Counted from the first letter of the stretch, positions 1 through 6,029 are shown. The stretch is 7,182 nucleotides of DNA from JAAUQA01 sp036351435 (GCA_036351435.1 JAZBPA010000273.1:1-7182); one strand, 5' to 3'. The notes: generated from the sequence alone by a model not told the origin. Numbers and translations are program-made.

Positions 1-93
1 GCGGTTCACGCTGTCGTGGGATATCCCCATCACTTCCGCCAAGCGGCTACACGTGATTGTTTTTGGCTCACTCATCAAAAATCCCATGTACAT
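1..93 (-). CDS. Transposase, N-terminal fragment (cut by window edge)
   Basis: Reading leftward from ATG at 93, the frame is open to the window edge for 31 codons. It contains SEPKTITCSRLAEVMGISHD followed by SVNR. From memory, this N-terminus (a Met/Phe/Leu-rich start, then SEP...CxRLxEV.GISHDSVNR, a small helix-turn-helix-like DNA-binding start) is that of a widespread bacterial DDE transposase group often labelled IS4- or IS701-like. The family label is uncertain because the catalytic domain lies outside the window. In-frame ATGs at 87 and 75 are alternative starts, and no strong ribosome binding site is visible before any of them. The gene points the same way as the cobalamin operon and begins 149 bp after cobU ends, so one end of the insertion sequence should lie between 94 and 241. 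Whether the gene is intact cannot be seen. Confidence 0.62.
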   Translation of the reverse strand, partial: MYMGFLMSEPKTITCSRLAEVMGISHDSVNR

Positions 94-241
94 CGGTAGG
101 GTACAATGGCCTGTCGGTGGACGCGTGGTGGTTCGGATCATTCGGCTAAGCGCGGCTCAAAAAACTCACCTCCGCCATAACTTGGCCACGTTCGTCAATG
201 CGTGAGCCCTAATCTAATGTATTGACTCTGCTCCGCTTGCC
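94..241. other. Spacer between cobU and transposase; probable insertion-sequence end
   Basis: This 148-bp gap has no open frame of note: all three minus-strand frames close within about 45 bp of the cobU stop. It should contain the terminal inverted repeat and upstream region of the insertion sequence, but the other end of the element is outside the window, so the exact boundary cannot be placed. I see no hairpin followed by a T-run that would serve as a terminator for the cobalamin operon. Confidence 0.45.
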
Positions 242-754
242 TTACTCCTTAAGACTAAGCGACAACCCCGCCACCATTAAGACTACCCGCTCACAGCGCT
301 GTGCCAGACGCTGATGGAGTAGGCCCGCTTCATCACAAAAACGGCGATTAAGTTCACCTAATGGGATGATACCCATATTCACTTCATTGCTGACCAAAAG
401 GATCATTCCAGGCAGCTCACCCAGGCCCTTAAGCAACTCGTCGCATTCCCGACTCAATGTCTTTTCGTCTGTTTTACACAGCAAGTTAGTCAACCAGAGT
501 GTTAGACAGTCCACAATAATACAGTGGTGCTCGGCCGCATGATCACGCAGCGTCCCGGCTAATTCGATAGGTTCTTCCACTACGATCCAATCAGCCGGCC
601 GGTTGATACGGTGTTGCGCAATACGTTGACGCATTGGCTCGTCTTCTGCAGTGGCCGTAGCGATATATGTCACGGGCAGGCCGCTGTCTATCGCGAGCAT
701 TTCCGCGTAACGGCTTTTGCCGGATTTTACACCGCCGAGAATCAGCGTTTTCAT
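242..754 (-). CDS. cobU: Adenosylcobinamide kinase / adenosylcobinamide-phosphate guanylyltransferase (CobU/CobP)
   Basis: This bifunctional cytoplasmic enzyme phosphorylates the aminopropanol arm of adenosylcobinamide and then transfers GMP from GTP, giving adenosylcobinamide-GDP, the substrate of cobalamin synthase CobS. The 170-residue length is close to the roughly 180 of Salmonella CobU. The N-terminal P-loop is LGGVKSGKS (residues 6-14). RIAQHRINRP (44-53) aligns with the Salmonella RIQHHKDGRP segment, placing His48 at the guanylylated histidine. DCLTLWLTNLL (82-92) and VSNEVNMGIIP (121-131) are further family signatures. The ATG at 754 overlaps the cobD stop as ATGA, indicating translational coupling. 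The last codons, CTT AAG GAG, form a Shine-Dalgarno-like AAGGAG directly before the stop, but no start codon follows. The older aerobic-pathway name is cobP. Confidence 0.95.
   Translation of the reverse strand: MKTLILGGVKSGKSRYAEMLAIDSGLPVTYIATATAEDEPMRQRIAQHRINRPADWIVVEEPIELAGTLRDHAAEHHCIIVDCLTLWLTNLLCKTDEKTLSRECDELLKGLGELPGMILLVSNEVNMGIIPLGELNRRFCDEAGLLHQRLAQRCERVVLMVAGLSLSLKE
245..250 (-). promoter_or_regulatory. Stranded Shine-Dalgarno-like AAGGAG at the 3' end of cobU
   Basis: On the minus strand the end of cobU reads AAGGAG then TAA. This is where a coupled downstream gene would have its ribosome binding site. No ATG, GTG or TTG follows at usual spacing, and all frames close soon after. 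It may be a leftover of a lost downstream cob gene, or simply the Lys-Glu codons of cobU. Confidence 0.3.
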
Positions 755-1806
755 TGCGAGCTATTCCGCGTGTGCGGGGGAATCGTCGCCAGCTCACCGG
801 AAATTGCAGATAGCGCCGAGTCAAGCCGAAACCAATCGGCTTCGGTTCCCGGCAGGCCGAATCGAAGACTCATCGGCGCGATAAATAACCGAGTCAGGAT
901 GCCTTGTCGAGCAAAGCGTTCATGGATTATGTCCGCCCGGTCACAGACTATCCACTGGAACAGGACGCATCCGCCGGTTACCACCAGATCGTGTTTCTGC
1001 AATACCGTACACAAGCGTCGGCTATCTACAAGCAACCGTTCTCGGGTTGCGAGTTGCCATGCCGTGTCCACTAGCGCCTGAGCGGCAACCCAGCGTGACG
1101 GATTAGCCACAGCCCAAGGTCCCAGTGAGGCGGCTAGACGTTCCCGCAACACCGCTTCGGCGAATACAAACCCAACGCGCAACCCCGCCAAGCCAAAGAA
1201 CTTACCTAACGAACGCAGCACGATAAGGCCGGATTGATGACTATGCGATACCAAACTCAGCTCCGGTGTTGGGTCGATATAGGCTTCATCGACGATCAAC
1301 CAACCGCCATGCGCAGCGAGTCGCTGCTGCCAACCCAGTAAGACGTCGGGACGCCAATATTCGCCGGTGGGATTATTGGGATTGACGAGGATCAGCACAT
1401 CAAGCTGATCCAATGCAGCTTCAATTTCTGCCGTTTTCAGCTCTTGTACAGCGTGACCGGCATTACGCCAAGCATAGGCATGTTCTGAGTAGCTTGGGGT
1501 AATGACCCCGACCCGGCAATGATCGCGCCGCAATGCAGGCAATCGTTGAATAGCCGCTTGGGAACCGGCGACAGGTAGTAAATTCGTTGTGCCGTAATAG
1601 CGAGAAGCTGCATCCACAAGGCCATCATTATCTTCCGGCAAACGCGCCCAGACCCCATCAGGGATGATAGCCACCGGCCAGCCAAGCGGATTGATGCCAG
1701 TCGATAAATCGAGCCAATCCGGCAATGGGATGCCGTAACGCATTGCCGCAGCCCGCAGTTGTCCGCCATGAATCGGCGTCGACGAGTCAGAACCAGCCAT
1801 TGACAT
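751..1806 (-). CDS. cobD: L-threonine-O-3-phosphate decarboxylase (CobD/CobC), PLP-dependent
   Basis: This class-I aminotransferase-fold enzyme decarboxylates L-threonine phosphate to (R)-1-amino-2-propanol phosphate, the linker that CbiB attaches to cobyric acid. The ATG at 1806 gives 351 residues, near the usual 340-365. Visible signatures, in this numbering, are IHGG near the N-terminus (12-15), LDLSTGINP (32-40), VNPNNPTG (141-148), VDEAYID (172-178) and SLGKFFGLAGLRVG (199-212), with Lys202 as the expected PLP Schiff-base lysine and Arg210 after it. LRFGLPG (314-320) holds the conserved C-terminal substrate-carboxylate arginine. An open frame reaches back to TTG at 1821, but ATG at 1806, with GGCGGT eight or so bases upstream, is preferred; ATG at 1800 is nearly as good. 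It overlaps the end of cbiB by about 20 bp and the start of cobU by 4 bp. In the aerobic naming scheme this is cobC. Confidence 0.94.
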   Translation of the reverse strand: MSMAGSDSSTPIHGGQLRAAAMRYGIPLPDWLDLSTGINPLGWPVAIIPDGVWARLPEDNDGLVDAASRYYGTTNLLPVAGSQAAIQRLPALRRDHCRVGVITPSYSEHAYAWRNAGHAVQELKTAEIEAALDQLDVLILVNPNNPTGEYWRPDVLLGWQQRLAAHGGWLIVDEAYIDPTPELSLVSHSHQSGLIVLRSLGKFFGLAGLRVGFVFAEAVLRERLAASLGPWAVANPSRWVAAQALVDTAWQLATRERLLVDSRRLCTVLQKHDLVVTGGCVLFQWIVCDRADIIHERFARQGILTRLFIAPMSLRFGLPGTEADWFRLDSALSAISGELATIPPHTRNSSQ

Positions 1807-2716
1807 AGACGATACCGCCAACGGCCAAGACGATCAGCCACAACACTAAACTACGATTAATCAGGGCAAGCGCATGGGCAATTGAATCAACGTCAGGTGT
1901 TCGGCCCTCACCGAGCAGCGGTCGTTGCTGTGTTAGCCCGCCATAGCAGGCCGGACCACCGATAACAACTCCCAAGCTACCGGCACCTGCTGCCATGACC
2001 GGTCCCGCGTTGGGACTTTTCCAATGCCGACCTTGGCTAAACCAGCAGCGCAGCGCCGAACCGGTATTACCGACCAGCGCATACCCCAGCGCCGTCAATC
2101 GGGCGGGGATGAAATTCAGCACGTCGTCTAAACGGGCAGCAGCCCAACCGAAATCGCGATACCGGTCGTTACGATAGCCCCACATGGCATCCAAGGTATT
2201 TATCAAACGGTAAGCGACCACAGCAGGAACACCGCCTACGGCAAACCAAAAAATAGTGCCGAATACCGCATCGTTCCCGTTTTCCAATACCGACTCCACC
2301 GTGGCCTTGCAAATCTCCGGTGGTTGCAACGCTGCCGTGTCGCGACTCACCATGAAGCTAACCTGACGCCTTGCTGCAGCAACATCCTGATTCTTCAGTG
2401 CCTGTCGAACCCGGTCGGCGTGCTCGGCCAAACTACGCCGCCCGATTGCTAGATAGAGAAGCAACACATCCAACACACCCGAAAAAGGAACCGCAGTTAT
2501 AGCAGCGGCTAGAAAAGTCGGCGGGACTGTCAGCACCATAACAGCCAACAGTCCGCGCCAACGCCTTTGCATAGTGTTGCCCGGCAACGTGCCGTAGAAT
2601 CGTTCCTCCACGACAGCGGCCACGCGTCCGAATCCAACCAACGGGTGATACCGGGGCGGCTCGCCTAGACACGTATCAAGCAGTACCGCAAGGCAAACGA
2701 CTACTATTAGCGCCAC
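1787..2716 (-). CDS. cbiB: Adenosylcobinamide-phosphate synthase (CbiB/CobD), membrane protein
   Basis: This inner-membrane enzyme joins aminopropanol phosphate, the product of the next gene, to adenosylcobyric acid. At 309 residues it is full length. Family signatures are LLDTCLGEPPRYHPLVGFGR (12-31), ESVLENGNDAVFG (141-153), YRLINTLDAMWGYR (169-182), FIPARLTALGYALVG (202-216) and SPNAGPVMAAGAGSLGV (234-250). Hydrophobic segments lie at roughly 1-14, 55-90, 150-170, 205-216 and 288-304. Translation must start at GTG 2716 or ATT 2719, because an in-frame TAG lies four codons upstream of the ATT. The Shine-Dalgarno is weak, which suits re-initiation from btuB, whose stop is 24 bp upstream. Pairing cbiB with cobD, which makes its substrate, is the usual arrangement. 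cobQ/cbiP, often placed near these genes, is not here. Older aerobic nomenclature calls this gene cobD. Confidence 0.94.
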   Translation of the reverse strand: MALIVVVCLAVLLDTCLGEPPRYHPLVGFGRVAAVVEERFYGTLPGNTMQRRWRGLLAVMVLTVPPTFLAAAITAVPFSGVLDVLLLYLAIGRRSLAEHADRVRQALKNQDVAAARRQVSFMVSRDTAALQPPEICKATVESVLENGNDAVFGTIFWFAVGGVPAVVAYRLINTLDAMWGYRNDRYRDFGWAAARLDDVLNFIPARLTALGYALVGNTGSALRCWFSQGRHWKSPNAGPVMAAGAGSLGVVIGGPACYGGLTQQRPLLGEGRTPDVDSIAHALALINRSLVLWLIVLAVGGIVYVNGWF

Positions 2717-2740
2717 AATAGTGAAAAGCTAAAACACCAC

Positions 2741-4567
2741 TTAAGGTTGATAACGCAAGGTAACCATCACATTAGTACCGGGCTGATTGAAATAGGCCGC
2801 GGTTTCGTACTGCTTATCAAAGACATTGGCCCATAGCGCCTCCAACTGCCAATCCTTAGCAAACTGGTAAGACCCCCTTAGATCGAAAGTGGCGTAACCA
2901 CCCAACCTACGAGTATTAGCAAGATCGTCATAACTCGATCCTTGCGCATACAAAGTAGCGCCTAGACTGTAGCGATCAAAACTACGATCCACATCCAGTC
3001 GGAATGTACTCTCTGCACGCCTCGGTAATTGGTTGCCTCGATTCACACCCTTAGAACGGTTTTCAGGGTCAAGCAACGTTAACGCGCCTTGAAAATTCCA
3101 CCCCATCAACTGATGGCCATAAATCGCCTCCAAACCGGTAATGCGGGCTTCGTCAACGTTCTCGGGGGCACGGGTGGCGGCACTGAATGCGATTAAATCA
3201 TCAATTTGAGTGTAATAGAGGTTTAATGACCAACGTCCCCAGCCATAGCTGCCGTTCAAACTGGCCTCGATGCTTTGCGATTGTTCAGGATCAAGATCGG
3301 GATTGCCGAAATCGGGAAAATACAATTCATTGAAAGTCGGGGCTTTGAAGGCTGTACCGTAAGAAAGCCAAAACCGTAACGGATCGTTTATTTGATAACC
3401 CCAAGCCGCCGATCCAGTGGTATTGCCGCCAAACTGTTCGTTGTCATCGTAGCGCAGGCTGAATTGCAGCTCATTCGCGTTGAACTGTCCCTGGTATTGG
3501 ACATAACCACCGATGTTATGGCGCGAGGACTCTTCGTAGTCGACCGTACCATCAACCCGGTCATCCTGATAATCCAATCCAGCGACGATAAATTGGCTGT
3601 CATTCAGGAAAATATCGTTTTGCCAAGAAGCCGAGACTCGTTCCGTGTCGAAGCGGCTTTGGAAATCCCCATCTTTGAAATTATCTGACTTGTCTTCACT
3701 GATCCCTGCTTGCAGCGTGATATCCCAGCTTTCTGAAGGCGCATAGCGCACCTTACCACCGAGCACTTGCTGAATCGTTTCTGACTCATTAACGAAGCTG
3801 CCATCAAACTTATTATCACTGTCCGATCTCAACCAATTGAGTTCTGCCTCCGCGCCATTAGCAAAGCGATACCCGGCGCGTAACGATCCAGACAGATTAC
3901 GATACCCGTCCTTATCCGGCTCGAAAGTAAAACAACCGCCGCCAGTGGGTGAGCCATTACAGGCATTGAAACCTTCGGTGTCGATTCCGGAAATGCTGAG
4001 GTTGAACCAACTGTTGTCGCCGCCTCCGGAAATGCCCGCTGAACCTTTGTAGGTATCGTAACTGCCGCCCCCCAAACTGACGAACGGTTTCAATTCACCG
4101 CCGCCTCGGCGGGTAAAAATTTGAATTACACCGCCGATCGCTTCAGAACCATAGAGGCTGGAACGCGGGCCGCGCACAATCTCGACACGCTCAATCTGTT
4201 CGACGGGAATATCCTGAAAGGCTGTGGTGCCGAGCGTTGCCGAGCCGACTTTGACACCGTCGATCAGCACCAGCACGTGATCCGATTCAGTGCCGCGCAA
4301 GAATACTGAAGTGGCTTTGCCCAAACCACCATTATTAGTGAGGGTTAGTCCGGGCACGCCTTGCAATAACTGCTGGACCGAATTGGCTTGGCGTTTTTCA
4401 ATATCTTCGCGAGTAATAACCGTAACCGACGCCAATGTCTCGTCGGTTGTTTCGGCAATGCGGGACGCCGTGACGACTACAGGGGATAGTTCGTTAATAT
4501 CTTCCGCGGCATACAGGGGAAATAGGGGCAGTGTCAGCACTGCAGCTGACCATTGTTTGAAATGCAT
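2741..4567 (-). CDS. btuB: TonB-dependent vitamin B12/corrinoid outer-membrane receptor BtuB
   Basis: This 22-strand barrel takes up cobalamin and other corrinoids across the outer membrane using TonB energy. From ATG 4567 it has 608 residues, close to E. coli BtuB. Residues 1-20 form a signal peptide ending LYA. The TonB box is PVVVTAS (29-35), matching the DTLVVTA type. The plug follows: VLVLIDGVKV (98-107) and IERVEIVRGPRSSLYGSEAI (125-144). A loop with Cys203 and Cys212 followed by FEPDKDGYRN is, from memory, typical of proteobacterial BtuB and may be disulfide-bonded. AFKAPTFNELYFPDFGNPDL and NVDEARITGLEA are conserved barrel segments. The protein ends LRYQP, not in the usual final Phe; I recall similar ends in other gammaproteobacterial BtuBs. 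The start is set by GGAGGAA eight bases before ATG and by the signal peptide. An in-frame ATG at 4654 lies inside the riboswitch leader and is disfavoured. It is the first gene of the operon and is controlled by the upstream riboswitch. Confidence 0.96.
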   Translation of the reverse strand: MHFKQWSAAVLTLPLFPLYAAEDINELSPVVVTASRIAETTDETLASVTVITREDIEKRQANSVQQLLQGVPGLTLTNNGGLGKATSVFLRGTESDHVLVLIDGVKVGSATLGTTAFQDIPVEQIERVEIVRGPRSSLYGSEAIGGVIQIFTRRGGGELKPFVSLGGGSYDTYKGSAGISGGGDNSWFNLSISGIDTEGFNACNGSPTGGGCFTFEPDKDGYRNLSGSLRAGYRFANGAEAELNWLRSDSDNKFDGSFVNESETIQQVLGGKVRYAPSESWDITLQAGISEDKSDNFKDGDFQSRFDTERVSASWQNDIFLNDSQFIVAGLDYQDDRVDGTVDYEESSRHNIGGYVQYQGQFNANELQFSLRYDDNEQFGGNTTGSAAWGYQINDPLRFWLSYGTAFKAPTFNELYFPDFGNPDLDPEQSQSIEASLNGSYGWGRWSLNLYYTQIDDLIAFSAATRAPENVDEARITGLEAIYGHQLMGWNFQGALTLLDPENRSKGVNRGNQLPRRAESTFRLDVDRSFDRYSLGATLYAQGSSYDDLANTRRLGGYATFDLRGSYQFAKDWQLEALWANVFDKQYETAAYFNQPGTNVMVTLRYQP

Positions 4568-4573
4568 AGCACA

Positions 4574-4682
4574 TTCCTCCACGCTCACCCGCGTGATTAG
4601 GGATCTGGGGAAAAGCAAAGGGAAAGGGTGGAGGAACAAGCGGTAACAGCTCATTGCGCCATCGCCCTCCGCGATGCCGTCA
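4574..4682 (-). promoter_or_regulatory. Riboswitch expression platform: anti-Shine-Dalgarno stem and GGAGG-loop hairpin
   Basis: The btuB ribosome binding site, GTGGAGGAA (minus strand, 4582 down to 4574), has a perfect 9-nt complement, TTCCTCCAC, at 4636-4628. Pairing would enclose a 45-nt loop and hide the site. A competing 5-bp hairpin CACGC/GCGTG (4595-4591 with 4584-4580) shares three bases with that stem, so the two are mutually exclusive. Further upstream, GGCATCGC (4678-4671) pairs with GCGATGGC (4665-4658), with one mismatch, around the loop GGAGG (4670-4666). This has the position of the P13/L13 hairpin of cobalamin riboswitches. The layout indicates control of translation rather than termination, as no U-run follows. 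The folds are my reading and were not computed. Confidence 0.7.
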
Positions 4683-4687
4683 TAGCG

Positions 4688-4886
4688 ACTTTAGGCCGGT
4701 CTCCGGGCTCACGAGTGGAAAAAATTCCCCAAAATCGCGCCTTCCCATGCGATTGCACAGTGGCCGAAAGCGATTTCTTTACTCGCCTACCGTTGCGGGG
4801 GCAGCGTCGGAATAGCGTCTTTGCGGATCAAACCACAGCAACGCGCACCGACTTCCCGTTTCACCTCACCGATCAGAAAATATCGG
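4688..4886 (-). ncRNA. Cobalamin riboswitch (B12 element) in the btuB leader
   Basis: This RNA binds adenosylcobalamin or another cobalamin and turns the downstream operon off. On the minus strand, in order: GGTG (4870-4867), AAACGGGAA starting near 4861, GTCGG/CCGAC of P5 (4852-4848 with 4810-4806), GCTGCCCCCGCAACGGTA just after P5, CCACTGTGC, ATGGGAAGGCGCGA, and the B12 box GAGCCCGGAGACCGGCCT (4710-4693). These are the signature blocks of the Rfam cobalamin family. P2 can form between CGGT near the 5' end and ACCG in the B12 box. The unusual part is L5, which has 37 nt (4847-4811) instead of about seven. Exact outer ends are approximate. Confidence 0.95.
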
Positions 4887-4906
4887 CAAAGCACCTGTAG
4901 TCGTTG

Positions 4907-4933
4907 ATTACAGTCTACTGTGCGTTGCAACAA
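4907..4933 (-). promoter_or_regulatory. Possible promoter of the btuB operon
   Basis: Just upstream of the riboswitch the minus strand has TGTAAT (4912-4907) as a possible -10, with TTGTTG (4933-4928) as a poor -35 at a short 15-bp spacing. Transcription from it would begin about a dozen bases before the riboswitch. The area also holds a 12-bp dyad ACAGTCTACTGT (4910-4921), GTTGCAAC (4924-4931) and an outer GTTGAT/ATCAAC pair (4903-4908, 4937-4942), which might bind a regulator or be chance. The position is right but the match is weak. Confidence 0.3.
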
Positions 4934-4954
4934 CAGATCAACTGAAAAATACAA

Positions 4955-4990
4955 TACAAATGGGGTCAGGTCTTGCTTTAATTTATCTTT
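4955..4990. repeat. Remnant of a dispersed repeat with TGGGGTCAGGTCTTG core
   Basis: The AT-rich gap between the lysR stop and the btuB leader holds TGGGGTCAGGTCTTG (4961-4975) flanked by A/T-rich bases. From memory, the core AATGGGGTCAGGTCTTG and its complement recur many times in proteobacterial genomes, often next to IS200-like/REP-associated tyrosine transposase (Y1) genes. Only one arm is present here; I found no inverted partner in the window, so it is probably a solo or decayed copy. It lies 3' of lysR and upstream of the putative btuB promoter. Confidence 0.5.
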
Positions 4991-5000
4991 AGAAGATGAC

Positions 5001-5918
5001 TCAATCACAATCGAACCGCTTATCAAACGCATCAAGAATTTGATTGGCGAAGCGGGCCGAGGCCATCGGCAGAATCCGGCCCTGTAGCTGACCGACATAA
5101 AGCACCCCGGACGGTACATCACGTTCCGCAATTCGGCGGGCGACAAAATCCTGGGAATCGTTTCCACCGGGCAGGCCGATGGCGATCTGAAAGGTGATGA
5201 TGTCCTCTACCAAGGCGTGATAGCGCAGAAACTCGAAATTGTCCGACTCAATCACCGGTTGTAGCTTGAGCGAGGTGCGACGCACTGCCGTTTCGAGCAA
5301 TTCCCGCACACCATAGGGTGTCGTCGGTAAGGCAATGGGGAAACGCAAGCAATCGCGCAGCCGCACGGTTTCTTGCACAGCTAACGGGTGGTTAGCTGTC
5401 ATGATCGCGTAGACCGGCTGACGGACGATCAACAAAATCTGAAAGTCCGACAGCCGCACCGGCTCGAATACTAGAGCCAGGTCGGCGCTATGGTCTACTA
5501 ACGCTTTTTCCGCGGCGGCACGATCGCGCAAGTACACACTGAACGTTACCGCCGGGTGGGCTTTCCGATAAGACGCGATCTGCTCAGGTAGAAACCGGGG
5601 TAACAGCGCTTGACTGCAAGCGATCGACACGTGCCCCCGCCGTTCCCCAGCCAAATCAGCAATCTGGCTCTTCACCCGTTCCATGTCGCTCAGCTGCGTG
5701 CGGATGTGGTGCAACAGAATCTCGCCCGCCGCTGAAAGTCTCACCCCGCGTGGCAACCGTTCAAAGATCTGTACACCGAGTTCTTCCTCCATAGCCAGAA
5801 TGCGACGATTGAGCGCGGTCGAGGTGATCGATAGCATTTCAGCCGCTTTGCGAATCGAACCGGCACGGGCGACAGCATCTATGTAACGCAGCGGGAGTAA
5901 GTGTCTCATGGTTTCCAT
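5001..5918 (-). CDS. LysR-type transcriptional regulator, divergent from allophanate hydrolase
   Basis: This is a 305-residue DNA-binding regulator of normal LysR length. The N-terminal winged helix-turn-helix spans about residues 9-66, with the recognition region ARAGSIRKAAEMLSITSTAL (17-36) followed by NRRI...LGVQIFERLPRGV. It leads through a linker helix (about 67-92) to a two-lobe effector-binding domain starting GHVSIACSQALLPRFLP (95-111). The ATG at 5918 has AGG eight bases upstream. The ATG at 5909, preceded by GGAA, would give a 302-residue protein and is an alternative. The gene is divergent from the allophanate hydrolase gene across 211 bp, the classic arrangement for a LysR regulator of its neighbour; AtzR with the atzDEF cyanuric acid genes is a known parallel. 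The inducer cannot be told from sequence. A palindromic repeat begins about seven bases upstream of ATG 5918, so its arm supplies the AGG. Confidence 0.9.
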   Translation of the reverse strand: METMRHLLPLRYIDAVARAGSIRKAAEMLSITSTALNRRILAMEEELGVQIFERLPRGVRLSAAGEILLHHIRTQLSDMERVKSQIADLAGERRGHVSIACSQALLPRFLPEQIASYRKAHPAVTFSVYLRDRAAAEKALVDHSADLALVFEPVRLSDFQILLIVRQPVYAIMTANHPLAVQETVRLRDCLRFPIALPTTPYGVRELLETAVRRTSLKLQPVIESDNFEFLRYHALVEDIITFQIAIGLPGGNDSQDFVARRIAERDVPSGVLYVGQLQGRILPMASARFANQILDAFDKRFDCD

Positions 5919-5924
5919 AGTATC

Positions 5925-6022
5925 GACCTGGACACCGTTATCAAGACACGCCGTAAATACCTCCCTGTAGGCTCGACTGCGGTATCCCTACCGCACACGG
6001 TCTTGCTAACGGCATCCAGGTC
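5925..6022. repeat. Structured palindromic intergenic repeat (23-bp arms, two internal hairpins)
   Basis: Arms at 5925-5947 and 6000-6022 are inverted copies matching at 20 of 23 positions. Between them are two short hairpins with the same TCCC loop: TACC/TGTA around 5962-5965 (three pairs and one mismatch) and a perfect 7-bp stem TGCGGTA/TACCGCA around 5985-5988 (5978-5984 with 5989-5995). They are joined by GGCTCGAC. As DNA it could form a cruciform; as RNA, a three-way junction. The layout (CCCTGTA, GGCTCGAC, GCGG-ATCCCT-CCGC, mirrored CCAGGTC ends) resembles dispersed non-coding repeats I recall from gammaproteobacterial intergenic regions, but I cannot name the family. There is no coding content; the 60-codon plus-strand frame through it is chance. 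Confidence 0.7.
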
Positions 6023-6029
6023 AACGGGC

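Noticed and set aside
85..93. Short palindrome ATGTACAT as a possible operator or target site
   Set aside because: It is made by the transposase start codons (ATG TAC ATG) and is too short to mean anything alone.
1807..1821. cobD start at TTG 1821
   Set aside because: It is a rare start codon that would lengthen the overlap with cbiB to 35 bp. ATG 1806 or 1800 gives a normal family length.
3388..4646. Several 60-118 codon frames on both strands inside btuB
   Set aside because: They are shadows of a clear, full-length btuB and show no family signatures.
4568..4654. Longer BtuB start at ATG 4654, adding 29 residues
   Set aside because: It lies within the riboswitch expression platform. ATG 4567 has a strong GGAGGAA site and is followed directly by a good signal peptide.
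4628..4900. 90-codon open frame on the plus strand
   Set aside because: It runs antisense through the riboswitch, whose conserved RNA blocks explain the sequence; no protein family is recognisable.
4787..5167. 126-codon minus-strand frame spanning the lysR end and riboswitch
   Set aside because: It is out of frame with lysR, overlaps the aptamer core and has no recognisable domain.
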